Assembly: GCA_027864655.1 (NCBI GenBank)
Contig: JAQAZG010000004.1
Location: 1 to 64,000 of the forward strand
Source of the DNA: Oleispirillum naphthae
GTDB taxonomy: Bacteria; Pseudomonadota; Alphaproteobacteria; Rhodospirillales; Rhodospirillaceae
Length of the DNA stretch: 64,000 bases
Direction: 5' to 3'
Shown here: positions 43,935 to 52,506 of the stretch, one piece after another
Layout of the letters: every line of letters starts with the position of its first letter
Position numbering within the stretch: the stretch's first letter is position 1
Notes under the pieces: model-generated
Database searches by the model: none
What the model was told of the DNA's origin: nothing
Seen by the model: only the letters and a program-made list of their open reading frames with translations
Made by a program: the position numbers and the translations under genes

Positions 43935-44651
43935 TCAGAGCGGATAGGGCGCGGGGGTGTCGTCGATGCGTCCGTAAAGGGCCTCGCCGATGGCGAGGTC
44001 GAGGGCGTCGTCGATGTCGAGCGCCCGCCCCCGCGGGATCACCACGGCGCGCACCCGCCCGTCGAAGATGCGGTTCGCCGAAAGGATGAAATCCGCCCGC
44101 GCCGCATAGGCGACGGTGGTGATGTCGAAGATCGGCGGCGCATCCTGGCGGCGGTGATAGACGCCCTCTACCGCCAACCGCACCGAACCATCCTTTTCCT
44201 TCCGCACCATGTTGAAGTAGGGGTTGCGCTCCGCCTCGCGCACCGTGATCACCATGTCGGCGTCACCGTCCGCCAGGGTGTCGAGGCAGCAGGCGACGTC
44301 CACCGGGCGGCGCAGCGGCGAGGTGGCGGGCAGGCTGAGAAACACGTCCACCGGGTCGCCCGTTTCACGCAGGGCGCGGATGGCGTGCTGCCAGGCCAGC
44401 CACTCCGGCGCAGTGTCGGAGGCGAGCTCCGCCGGGCGGAGGAACGGCACCTCGGCTCCCGCGGCGCGCGCCGCCTCGGCGATCGCCGGGTCGTCGGTGG
44501 AGACCACCACCCGCGCGATGCCGGGAACCGCCTTGGCGACATCGACGGCGTGCGCCAGGAGCGGCTTGCCCGCCAGAGGGCAGAGGTTCTTCCCCGGCAG
44601 TCCCTTGGAGCCGCCGCGCGCGAAGATGAAGGCGACGACGCGCGGGGTCAT
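43935..44651 (-). CDS. legF: CMP-nonulosonate (legionaminate-type) cytidylyltransferase
   Basis: This 238-residue enzyme activates a nonulosonic acid with CTP to the CMP-sugar. It has the nucleotide-binding signature FIFARGGSKGLPGKNL (about residues 8-23), VSTDDPAIAE, LPATSPLRRPVDV and the end motif DIDDALDLAIGE. It is close to LegF/PtmB and NeuA, and the operon (legB, legC, legG, legI, legH) favours legionaminic acid. It is the last gene of the 15-gene operon. Confidence 0.88.
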   Translation of the reverse strand: MTPRVVAFIFARGGSKGLPGKNLCPLAGKPLLAHAVDVAKAVPGIARVVVSTDDPAIAEAARAAGAEVPFLRPAELASDTAPEWLAWQHAIRALRETGDPVDVFLSLPATSPLRRPVDVACCLDTLADGDADMVITVREAERNPYFNMVRKEKDGSVRLAVEGVYHRRQDAPPIFDITTVAYAARADFILSANRIFDGRVRAVVIPRGRALDIDDALDLAIGEALYGRIDDTPAPYPL

Positions 44652-45958
44652 CGCGGCATCTCCAGTTTGGCGGTGGCGAAGCCGCCCCAGCGTCCGGCGG
44701 CGCCGACGCCGATGGCGGTCAAAGCCTCGGGCGGCAGGGTCTGGCCATCCAGGCAATAGGTCCACAGGCGACCCGGCTCCTGGAAGTCCAGATTGTCGTG
44801 CAGCGCCCGACCGTCGCGGGTGCGCAGGGCGAGGAAGGGCTGGGGGCCGAAAATCTCTCCTGCTTCGACGCGGACCACCGCACGGCTGCCTTCGATGCGC
44901 AGCGACAGGCGCGGCGCCGGTCGGTCCGAGACTCCTAAAAGATCGCGGGCGGCGGCTTCGGCGCCGGAAAAGCGTACTTCGACGCCGGGGAATTCCGGCC
45001 GCACCTCGGCCAGCATCGCCCGCACCGTCGCGACGTCGCGGCGGATGTCGCGATAATCGTGGTCGGCGAAGGCGAGGATCGCCTTACCCGTCTCCGCCGC
45101 TTCGCGGAAGGCTTCGCGCAAGTGATCGGACGTCATTGCCCGAAAACGGGTGCCGACGTTGAGGCAGCGGAATATCCAGCGGCGGCAGCCGCCGGGCACC
45201 TGATAGTCGTCGTGGCTGGGCCGGTACCCCCGCCAGGAGCGCGGCGCGCGCCGCCAGTCGCCGAAGCGGCCGCCGGAGAGATCGGGCTGGTCGGTTTCGT
45301 TCTCGTGCGCCTGGTTGGCGTAGTCGAAGGGCAGCCACTGCTCCAGGAAAAGGTGGGAATCCGGCCGCTCGGCGTGGAATCCGGGGCGGTTGACCACCGG
45401 GAACCAGTCGTCCTCGAGGATGCGCCGAGCGATGATCTCCAGCAGCACGTCCTGCGAGTTGGCGAAGCTGGTGGCGGCGTGTAGCGGGTTGCGGGTCAGC
45501 GACAGTGGGTGGAAGTGCCAGTCGATCTCGTCCCGTTCCGCGCCGTGGCGGCGCAACGCATTGCGATAGAAGCGGAAGACGTTGCCGTAGCCGACGTCCT
45601 TGTGGCGCGGGTTCTCGGCATAGCGCATGTGGTCCATGCAATGCCAGGAATAGACCCAGCCGTTGCCGTCGCCGCCGCGCATCCGGTTGCGGAATTCCGG
45701 GGAGAGAAGCTCCGCCAACATGGCGTCGATGGCGTTCCACGAGGAATTGTAGGCGAGAAGCTCGGGCGCGAGCATCCGCGCCACCGCCTCTTCCCGCCCG
45801 TTCAACGGGATTTCCCGGCGTTGCAGCCGGGCGAGGGTGTCCGCGTCGGGCGGCAGGTCGATGCCGAAGCTGCCGCGCAGGCGCTCGAAGCTGGCCTCCA
45901 GGGTCTCGGTGAGGGGGCCTTCGGTGTCGATGCAGTGGACGACGTGCAGCAGTGCCAT
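44648..45958 (-). CDS. Uncharacterised protein in the nonulosonate operon
   Basis: This soluble protein has 436 residues and no signal peptide. It begins LLHVVHCIDTEGPL, and HCIDTE, WHCMDH and EIDWHFHPLS plus AFADHDYRD could supply metal ligands, as in polysaccharide deacetylase-like (NodB or YdjC) TIM-barrel proteins, but I cannot place a full motif. The C-terminal 130 residues resemble a beta-sandwich module. It overlaps legF and the gene upstream by ATGA-type overlaps, so it is co-regulated. A deacetylase or glycosidase role is a guess. Confidence 0.5.
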   Translation of the reverse strand: MALLHVVHCIDTEGPLTETLEASFERLRGSFGIDLPPDADTLARLQRREIPLNGREEAVARMLAPELLAYNSSWNAIDAMLAELLSPEFRNRMRGGDGNGWVYSWHCMDHMRYAENPRHKDVGYGNVFRFYRNALRRHGAERDEIDWHFHPLSLTRNPLHAATSFANSQDVLLEIIARRILEDDWFPVVNRPGFHAERPDSHLFLEQWLPFDYANQAHENETDQPDLSGGRFGDWRRAPRSWRGYRPSHDDYQVPGGCRRWIFRCLNVGTRFRAMTSDHLREAFREAAETGKAILAFADHDYRDIRRDVATVRAMLAEVRPEFPGVEVRFSGAEAAARDLLGVSDRPAPRLSLRIEGSRAVVRVEAGEIFGPQPFLALRTRDGRALHDNLDFQEPGRLWTYCLDGQTLPPEALTAIGVGAAGRWGGFATAKLEMPR

Positions 45959-47046
45959 CAGAACGGCCTTATGGTGACGAGGGAACCGGTGACCCAGGAG
46001 AGCACGTGCAACAGGCCTTGGTGCGCCCGGATCGCGATCGGATCGTACAACCGTCCGGCCCCCTTGCCAAATCTCAAGCGGGCCTCGCGGAAGTGGAAGT
46101 CGAGGTCGAATGCGAGCACCCGGCCACGCATCTTGTCCACGAGGTAATAGGAATCGCCCAGACGGCAGATGTCGTTGGTCAGGATCACCGGAGCGATGGA
46201 GACGCGGTCGCAGATCATGCTGCGGAGATCGAGAACGAAGAGAACGCCCGGCTCGCTCCAGTCGCTTGCGAAAACCCGGCCGTCGATGTGGCGGGCGCAC
46301 CAGACCTTCCGTATCGGCAAATGGGCGAGCACGGCACCGGTTTCCGCGCGCACGGTGCCGTCCGAGGAGAGCTCCGACAATCGGCCGTCATGCGGAAAGA
46401 CCATGACGACGGCGGTTTCCCTCGGGTGATGGTGGCCCTTTTCCCCCGGTTTCCACGCGTACCACCCGTCGCTGTAGCAGGAACCGATGCCGACGCGCCC
46501 ATCCGGCAGGGCGTCGATCTGGGTCGGAAGTCCGAGGCGTTGGGACGACCGGACGGCGCCGCCGACTTCATGGTGAACGTTTTTCCGGCGGCTGTCGGCG
46601 ATCAGCGTCCCTTCTTCCAGGGGGAGCCAATCCCAGACGAATCCTTGGGGGAACGCCTGCTGGGCGAGTATCTCCGTCTCGTCCGGCCGATCCCGATCCA
46701 GAATGTCGTGGAGCATGAAGGCGATCCGGGCCAGACGCATCCGAAGGGGGCGCCGGCCATCGGGCCGCAAATGCCGGGCATAGAGCCGCGCACAGGTTTC
46801 CGCCAGAGCCGCCCAGTCGATGGAGTCCGGCAAGGGCTTTCCCCGTAAGGCCATAAGGCCCAGGGCGAGCGTGTCCAGAGAGGCCTCGTCGGGCGGTTGC
46901 TTCAGCGCCGAATCTCCGGCGCGGCCGAGGTCGATCGAGGGCCAGTCGGTGGACAGGTCTTGCACATCGCCGGGCAGCAAATTGTAGAAGACGAAGGGAT
47001 CGACGGACAGGTCCAGGATGTCCTTGGGGCAAAGAGGGAGCGGCAT
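45958..47046 (-). CDS. Uncharacterised protein, possible beta-propeller
   Basis: This protein has 362 residues. The N-terminal 110 residues are helical. The rest has recurring short strands ending in aromatic or charged pairs (FPHDGRLSELSSDGTV, IDGRVFASDWSEPG, LGDSYYLVDKMRGRV), suggesting an NHL or WD-like propeller. No catalytic motif is seen. It is translationally coupled to both neighbours in the nonulosonate operon. I do not recognise the family. Confidence 0.45.
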   Translation of the reverse strand: MPLPLCPKDILDLSVDPFVFYNLLPGDVQDLSTDWPSIDLGRAGDSALKQPPDEASLDTLALGLMALRGKPLPDSIDWAALAETCARLYARHLRPDGRRPLRMRLARIAFMLHDILDRDRPDETEILAQQAFPQGFVWDWLPLEEGTLIADSRRKNVHHEVGGAVRSSQRLGLPTQIDALPDGRVGIGSCYSDGWYAWKPGEKGHHHPRETAVVMVFPHDGRLSELSSDGTVRAETGAVLAHLPIRKVWCARHIDGRVFASDWSEPGVLFVLDLRSMICDRVSIAPVILTNDICRLGDSYYLVDKMRGRVLAFDLDFHFREARLRFGKGAGRLYDPIAIRAHQGLLHVLSWVTGSLVTIRPF

Positions 47047-47987
47047 CAGGGCTTGTCCGGATAGATGATGCGTTCCGCCGTGGTCAGGTGCCGGAGCATC
47101 TGCGGCAGGCCGAACCGTTCGTCGATCTTTTCCCCGCTCAGCCAGCCACGGACCATGCCTTCGAAGCCGCACTTCAGCTCGCCGCCCCAGACCGGTTCGA
47201 TTTCCTCCCGGTCGATTCGGCCCTTGGGGCAAAAACTCAAGCCCTCGAAGGGCTCCAGGTGGTAGGAGCCCTTCTCGGTACGGAAGGCGGCGCTCCACCG
47301 GCCGGCGCTGATCCAGTTGGAGGCATAGGAAAAGAGAATCCCCGCCTCGCTGCGGCCGCTTCCCGCGAACACGGTGCCGGAAGGGTGCCAGGCGATCCTT
47401 CCCGCTCCCGAAACTTCCGCATGCAGGGTAACGGGGTGGCCGATGATGTCGAACACCGTGGAAAGCACATGGATGCTGTTGGCGATTCCCCAACGGGCCA
47501 GCACGGGGGAGGCATAGCGGGTCAGGTCGATGCGGTGCAGCCACTCGGTGAAGGAAAAATCGGCCGAGAGCACGGGGTCGTCGGACAGGCGCTGCCGGAG
47601 TGTGAGTACGGAGGGGTAGAATAGCCGGTTCAGGGCGACCATGGCGTTTTGTTGCGGGTGGCAGTCGATGTGGGCCGCCAGTTCCGCCGCCGTCAAGGCC
47701 GCGGGCTTTTCGACCAGAACGGGCGCACGGGTGAGTTCGGCAAGGCTCGTCAAATACCGAGAAAGCGTATCGACCGGCGCGGCGACGATGATCCTATCGT
47801 AGCGGCCGATGATCTCCGGCAGGCGTGCGAAGTCTCCGCCGAAAGCCCGATGAAAGCCGAATTCACGACGTAATGCCTCGGCCGGATCGGCCCGACGGGA
47901 CAGGATGTCCACGTCGCCGATGCCGAGATGACGCACGGTCTTGGCATATTCGCGACCGATTTCGCCCGCCCCGATGATCAACAGCAT
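47046..47987 (-). CDS. Gfo/Idh/MocA-family oxidoreductase (third in operon order)
   Basis: This 313-residue protein has an N-terminal NAD(P)-binding motif LLIIGAGEIGREY, a short VEKPAALT lysine segment near residue 93 and a C-terminal alpha/beta domain. The catalytic EKP lysine is present. ALNRLFYPSVLTLRQ and YASNWISAGRWSAAF face the substrate. Its role in the nonulosonate pathway is unknown. AAGGA precedes ATG 47987. Confidence 0.68.
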   Translation of the reverse strand: MLLIIGAGEIGREYAKTVRHLGIGDVDILSRRADPAEALRREFGFHRAFGGDFARLPEIIGRYDRIIVAAPVDTLSRYLTSLAELTRAPVLVEKPAALTAAELAAHIDCHPQQNAMVALNRLFYPSVLTLRQRLSDDPVLSADFSFTEWLHRIDLTRYASPVLARWGIANSIHVLSTVFDIIGHPVTLHAEVSGAGRIAWHPSGTVFAGSGRSEAGILFSYASNWISAGRWSAAFRTEKGSYHLEPFEGLSFCPKGRIDREEIEPVWGGELKCGFEGMVRGWLSGEKIDERFGLPQMLRHLTTAERIIYPDKP

Positions 47988-48003
47988 GGTGATGTCCTTG
48001 GTT

Positions 48004-48942
48004 TCAAGTGATCGGAATTGTCTGGTCCGGGCCGTCGCGGAACCCCAGGGCCGGGCCCAGGACACGCAGCAACAGACGGTTCATTTTCGCCGTGGCGGCC
48101 AGAGACGGCAAAAGGGTCCGGTCATCGAGAATATCGGGAATGGCCAGGGAGGTAATACGGCTGACCATGGGCGCTTCCATCCGCATGTCCGGCGTGGCCA
48201 GGGTTCCCTCGATCGCAGCGTTGTTTTCGTCTATGCGGATCCAGTCGGACCCTGCTCTGATCGTGCAGGACGGGGCGGCGGTTCCGGCGGAGAAGTCGAT
48301 GTGGACGCGAGAGCCGGAGGCCTCGGTTCCGGAAAGGGCGCCCGAGCACTCGATCAGGCCCTGCCCGCGTTTGCTCGGGTAGACGGCGCCGATTTTCTCC
48401 ACATCCAGGCTGTGCAGCGGCGACCCGCCGAGGAACTCGAAAAGATCCAGCCAATGCGGAAGGTTGGTGGTCAGCCCGATGTCTCCGGCCGAGACCTCCA
48501 TCGAGAACGTCCGCCCCCGCAGGGCCTCGCGCACCTCCGCCCAAGGCCGTGCATAGCGGTAAACATAGTTTGGAAAGACCGCCAGATTCTTGGTTTCGGC
48601 AAGGCCGAGGGCCACGCCCCACTGCGCTTCCGATTGGAACAGCAGTTTCTCGGCGAGGAAACGGCGGATGCCGAGGGCGGCGGCTTGCCGCAAAAGATCG
48701 AGCCGTGCCGTGGCGTTGGTCGAAAGGATGGCCGCGGAGAAATCGCCGGATGCGGGAAGTTCCTCCAGGAGGACCAGGTTTTTGTCCGTATGCCCGGGCA
48801 CGTCGCGCCACCGTTCCGCCGTGCGTTGGCGCGATTCCGGTGAAGGGTCCACCACGGTGACGCAGCGAACCCGGGGAATGGCGGCCAAGCCTTGGACGTG
48901 GCGGCTGCCGATTTGGCCGGCTCCGACGACGAGGATGTTCAT
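48004..48942 (-). CDS. Gfo/Idh/MocA-family oxidoreductase (second in operon order)
   Basis: The protein has 312 residues with VVGAGQIGSRHVQGL at the N terminus and the AEKLLF segment in place of the usual EKP, so the catalytic lysine is kept but the proline is replaced. YVYRYARPW and GLTTNLPHWLD are in the substrate-binding half. Nothing links it to a specific reaction; it may handle a nucleotide sugar. It overlaps the DUF115-like gene upstream by four bases. Confidence 0.68.
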   Translation of the reverse strand: MNILVVGAGQIGSRHVQGLAAIPRVRCVTVVDPSPESRQRTAERWRDVPGHTDKNLVLLEELPASGDFSAAILSTNATARLDLLRQAAALGIRRFLAEKLLFQSEAQWGVALGLAETKNLAVFPNYVYRYARPWAEVREALRGRTFSMEVSAGDIGLTTNLPHWLDLFEFLGGSPLHSLDVEKIGAVYPSKRGQGLIECSGALSGTEASGSRVHIDFSAGTAAPSCTIRAGSDWIRIDENNAAIEGTLATPDMRMEAPMVSRITSLAIPDILDDRTLLPSLAATAKMNRLLLRVLGPALGFRDGPDQTIPIT

Positions 48943-49820
48943 ATGGAGGCTCCCTCGGATTGATCGGTGGATGGGTGCGGGGGTGTGTCCCAACCGAATA
49001 CGGGCAGTCGGCGAGTCAGCAATGAGCGTGGATTGTAGCAGAGGAGTTCTATCCCCCGAGAGCGCCCCCAAACGGCCCAAGCCCCCAGTTGTTCGACAAT
49101 GAAATCGCCGCTGGAGAAGGGGTTGGTGTGGTCCACGCCCTTCTTTTCCACGGCGCGGGTCTGGTCCGGCGGCATGTAGAAATAGCGGTGGTCGTAGAGG
49201 TCGATGCCGACGAACACGATACGTTTCCATCCCAGCATCAGGGCGATGTTGGTGGCACTGACCACCGAGCCGCCGCCGTGCACCACGCCGTCGGCGAAGC
49301 GCTCGCTGGGCGGGGCCATCTTGCCGCGCGCGGTGCGGCGATAGCGGAACACCGGCGCGTCGGCGCGCAGTTTCCTCTTGCCGATCAGGAGGTTGCACAT
49401 CCAGGCTTCCCAGCCTTCCTGGACCAGGAACTTGGCGCCGGCGTAGCGGGGGTTGGCGTTGATCGCCGCGGCGTACTCGTCCAGCACGTCGATCTCGCCC
49501 GACATGTGGAAGTCCGCCCGCACGAAGGTCTGGCGCGGGAAGTCGCGGAAGCTGAACACGTCGTGCTCGCCGATGCGCGCCCATTCCTCGGGCGTGATGC
49601 TGCGGAGCGACGCCCCGGTGCCGCAGATGAACACGGTGTCGGAACGCCGCGCCGCCCGCAGCTCCGCTTCGCTCAGGCGGTGGTAGGCGTGGCGGCTCAG
49701 CCGGTCGAGGCTCCAGGAGCGGAAGAAGCGGGGAAAGCCGACGGTCAGCCAGTACAGGCGGATTCCCCGGCGGATCAGGGGCGCGAGGAAGCTGCCGCGG
49801 AGGCGTTGCTTGAGAGTCAT
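48939..49820 (-). CDS. DUF115/MAF_flag10-like protein, candidate nonulosonate transferase
   Basis: This 293-residue protein has a basic amphipathic N terminus (about 1-45) and then FICGTGASLRSITPEEW (about 65-81), the glycine-rich nucleotide loop of DUF115 and GT42 proteins. The core has GGSVVSATNIALMLGWKRI, VGIDLYDH, a HTNPFSSG loop and CYNPRSLL. The order resembles Campylobacter CstII-type sialyltransferases (IALGYKEI, SGIDFY, LCPNSLL). Flagellar Maf proteins, which attach Pse or Leg to flagellin, share this core. It lies in the middle of the legionaminate operon, so it is a good candidate to use the CMP-sugar. Confidence 0.6.
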   Translation of the reverse strand: MTLKQRLRGSFLAPLIRRGIRLYWLTVGFPRFFRSWSLDRLSRHAYHRLSEAELRAARRSDTVFICGTGASLRSITPEEWARIGEHDVFSFRDFPRQTFVRADFHMSGEIDVLDEYAAAINANPRYAGAKFLVQEGWEAWMCNLLIGKRKLRADAPVFRYRRTARGKMAPPSERFADGVVHGGGSVVSATNIALMLGWKRIVFVGIDLYDHRYFYMPPDQTRAVEKKGVDHTNPFSSGDFIVEQLGAWAVWGRSRGIELLCYNPRSLLTRRLPVFGWDTPPHPSTDQSEGASI

Positions 49821-50827
49821 TCCGTCAGGTCCACGAACGCACTGTTGCGGCGGGCCGAGTCCCGGGCGGCGTGGATGACGCGCACCACCCGGTAGCCTTC
49901 TTCGCCGGTGATCTGGGGTGTGGCGTCTTGCGCGACGCACGCGAAGAAATGGCGCATCTCGTCGAGGTACATCCGGTTGCGGTCGGCCGGTTCCCCCTGG
50001 AAGAGGGTTTCCGTCTCCGTGCCTGTGCGGTGGAGCGTCACGCGGTCGGTGAAGTAGTTCCACTCCAGGGTCGCGCCGCCGCCGATTACGCGGACGGTGC
50101 GGTGCGGCGCGCGCTGCAGGAAATCCATGTGGACGGTTCCCTGCGCGCCGTCGGCATAGTCGAGAAGCAGGTCGGCGGTGTCTTCGACGTCGATGTCCAG
50201 GCCGCCGATGTCGGCGAGGCGGGCCGATACCCGGCGCGCCGGACCGCCGAGCCAGAGCGCGAGGTCGAGTTCATGGCTGAGTTCGAGGAGTGCGCCGCCG
50301 CCCAGGTCGGCGCGGGCGGAGACGCCGCGCCGGTAGTCGGTTCCCGGCCGCCAGTGCGGCAGGTACTGGCCGACCGTGGCCTCGATGCGCAAGGGACGTC
50401 CGGCCGCGCCCCGTTTCACCGCGTCGGCGAGGGCACGGACGGAGGGCAGGAAGCGCAGGTTGTAGCCGACGAGCACGGCCAGATTCCGCGCCGCGGCGGC
50501 GCGCAGCAGCTCGGCGATGCCGTCGGGCGTCGTGGACAAGGGTTTTTCGAGGAACAGGTGGCAATCCGCTTCGGCCAGGCGCTGCGCCAGGGCAACGCGG
50601 AACGGCGCGGGGTTGGCCAGGATGGCGGCCTGGGGGCGTTCCGCCAGGGCGGCCTCCACGTCGGCGGCGGCTTCCACGCCCTCCGGCAGCGGCGGTGAGT
50701 CGCTGTCCGGGCGGCGCAGCACCAGGATGCGGCTATCCGGGCGGAGTGTCCGCAGGTTGGCGATGTGGCGGCGGGCGATGCTGCCCGACCCGACCACCAG
50801 GATCGGGGATGCGGGTGCGTGCGTCAT
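49817..50827 (-). CDS. Gfo/Idh/MocA oxidoreductase, PtmF-like
   Basis: The protein has 336 residues with VVGSGSIARRHIANL (about 11-25), FLEKPLS near residue 95 and GYNLRFLPSV. The C-terminal half has GGGALLELSHELDLALWLGG, typical of sugar oxidoreductases. A Gfo/Idh protein (PtmF) accompanies ptmE in the Campylobacter jejuni legionaminate locus and is proposed to act in precursor synthesis. Here it overlaps ptmE by four bases, supporting the same role. This is inference from context. Confidence 0.72.
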   Translation of the reverse strand: MTHAPASPILVVGSGSIARRHIANLRTLRPDSRILVLRRPDSDSPPLPEGVEAAADVEAALAERPQAAILANPAPFRVALAQRLAEADCHLFLEKPLSTTPDGIAELLRAAAARNLAVLVGYNLRFLPSVRALADAVKRGAAGRPLRIEATVGQYLPHWRPGTDYRRGVSARADLGGGALLELSHELDLALWLGGPARRVSARLADIGGLDIDVEDTADLLLDYADGAQGTVHMDFLQRAPHRTVRVIGGGATLEWNYFTDRVTLHRTGTETETLFQGEPADRNRMYLDEMRHFFACVAQDATPQITGEEGYRVVRVIHAARDSARRNSAFVDLTE

Positions 50828-51867
50828 TGCGTTCCGAACTCGTTCTGGGCGCGTTCGTAGTCGGCGCGGCGACCGATATCCAGCCAGTAGCCGTCGATGC
50901 GGTGGCACCGGACCATGCGGTCGCGGCGGATCAGCTCATCCAGGAGCTGCGGCATGTCGTAATAGGTGCCATCCGGCACCAGGCCGATGGCCGAGGGTTC
51001 GAGGACGTAGACGCCCGCGTTGACCAGGACCTGCTGGCTGGGTTTTTCCTCGATGCGGAGGACCCGGCCTTCGGTCTCGGTGACCACGCCGAATGGAATG
51101 GCGTGCTCCTGCTCGCGCACCGCCATGGTGGCCTCCGCCTGCGCGGCGCAATGGGCGTCGAGCAGCGCGGCGTAGTCCAGGCTGGTGAGCAGGTCGGCGT
51201 TGCTGACCAGCACCGGATGCGCCAGGTCCTTCGGCATCAGGCTGAGCGCCCCGGCGGTGCCGAGGCGTTTTTCCTCCCGCAGATAGCGGATGCGCGCGCC
51301 GAGCGCCGCGCCGTCGCCGAAGTGATCGACGATGACCTCGGCGCGGTAGTTCACCGCCAGCCAGATGTCGCGGAATCCCTGGGCGACGAAGCGTTCGATG
51401 ATGGTTTCCAGGATCGGACGCCCGCCCACCGGCAGCATCGGCTTCGGCCGGTCGCGGGTGAGCTCGTTGAGGCGGGACCCCAGGCCTCCCGCCATGATCA
51501 CCACCGGGCTTTCGCGTTCCGGACTTTGCAGGAAGTCATCGACGGAGCGCAAGCCGACGACGCGCGACGCCGTATCGATGATCGGCAGGCGGTGCATCCC
51601 GTGCACCCGCATCATCGCCAGGATGTCCTCCGGCCGGTCGCCGTCGTGCGCCACCTTGGGCCGGCGATTCATCCAGGGCGCGACGGGATCGTCCAGGGTG
51701 GCGTCGCCCAGCAGGGCGCGGCGGATGTCGCCGTCCGACAGGGTGCCGAGAAGCCGCCGTTCCGCATCCACCACCAGGGCCAGTTGCGACCGCGCCGCGT
51801 TGATCGCCGCCAGGGCCTGGCGGATCGTCGCCTCGGGCGGCACCAGCATGTCAGTCCAGTTCGGCAT
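50824..51867 (-). CDS. ptmE: CBS-domain sugar nucleotidyltransferase (PtmE type, GDP-GlcNAc forming)
   Basis: The protein has 347 residues. Two CBS motifs (about 1-115; LSDGDIRRALL, HRLPIID) precede a nucleotidyltransferase domain starting VVIMAGGLGSRL near residue 122. DRPKPMLPVGGRPILE, VSNADLLT, FGVVTET and EEKPSQQVLVNAGVYV follow. In Campylobacter PtmE uses GTP and GlcNAc-1-phosphate to make GDP-GlcNAc, the entry sugar of the GDP-linked legionaminate pathway. The CBS pair is probably regulatory and may bind an adenosine or guanosine nucleotide. Confidence 0.86.
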   Translation of the reverse strand: MPNWTDMLVPPEATIRQALAAINAARSQLALVVDAERRLLGTLSDGDIRRALLGDATLDDPVAPWMNRRPKVAHDGDRPEDILAMMRVHGMHRLPIIDTASRVVGLRSVDDFLQSPERESPVVIMAGGLGSRLNELTRDRPKPMLPVGGRPILETIIERFVAQGFRDIWLAVNYRAEVIVDHFGDGAALGARIRYLREEKRLGTAGALSLMPKDLAHPVLVSNADLLTSLDYAALLDAHCAAQAEATMAVREQEHAIPFGVVTETEGRVLRIEEKPSQQVLVNAGVYVLEPSAIGLVPDGTYYDMPQLLDELIRRDRMVRCHRIDGYWLDIGRRADYERAQNEFGTQ

Positions 51868-51870
51868 TCT

Positions 51871-52506
51871 TCATCCCATCGTCCGCGCCGGAACCCCGGC
51901 GACCCGCGCCTGCGGCGGCACGTCGCGGATCACCACCGCGCCCGCCGCCACCATCGCCCCCGCGCCGACGCACAGGCATTGTATCACGCAGGCGGCGGCG
52001 CCCACATGCGCGTCGTCCTCCACCGTCACCCCGCCGCACAGCACCGCGCCCGGCGCGACCTGGGCGTGCGCGCCGATGCGGCAATCGTGGTCGATTACCG
52101 CGCCGGTGTTGACCAGCGCGTTGACGCCCACCTGCACCCCGGTTTGCAGTGTGGCCCCCGCCATCACCTGGCAGCCCGGATCGAAGGTGACGTTGCCCGC
52201 CGTATGGGCGCACGGGTGGACGAGGGCGGGAAAGAGGTGCCCCGCGGCGGCGAAACGTTCGAACACAGCGCGGCGGATTTCCGGTTTGCCCGCGCCGCCG
52301 ACGCCGTTGGCCAGCAACACCGAGCCGGGCGCGGCGGATGCCAGATAGGCGTCGTCTCCGAGCACCGGCAGGCCATCGACCTCCGCGCCGCGCAGCGTGG
52401 GGGCGGGGTCGAGGAAGCCTGCCACGGCGAAACCTGCGGCGCGGGCCAAGTCGGCGACGACGCGGCCGTGGCCTCCGGCTCCGATGACGATCAGGGGTGC
52501 GCTCAT
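51871..52506 (-). CDS. legH: Sugar N-acetyltransferase (LegH/NeuD/PglD family)
   Basis: This 211-residue protein has an N-terminal Rossmann-like domain (LIVIGAGGHGRVVADL, about residues 5-20) and a left-handed beta-helix with hexapeptide repeats. The catalytic histidine region NTGAVIDHDCRIG lies near residue 135. It uses acetyl-CoA to acetylate the 4-amino group of the LegC product, giving the 2,4-diacetamido sugar. It overlaps legI. Confidence 0.88.
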   Translation of the reverse strand: MSAPLIVIGAGGHGRVVADLARAAGFAVAGFLDPAPTLRGAEVDGLPVLGDDAYLASAAPGSVLLANGVGGAGKPEIRRAVFERFAAAGHLFPALVHPCAHTAGNVTFDPGCQVMAGATLQTGVQVGVNALVNTGAVIDHDCRIGAHAQVAPGAVLCGGVTVEDDAHVGAAACVIQCLCVGAGAMVAAGAVVIRDVPPQARVAGVPARTMG

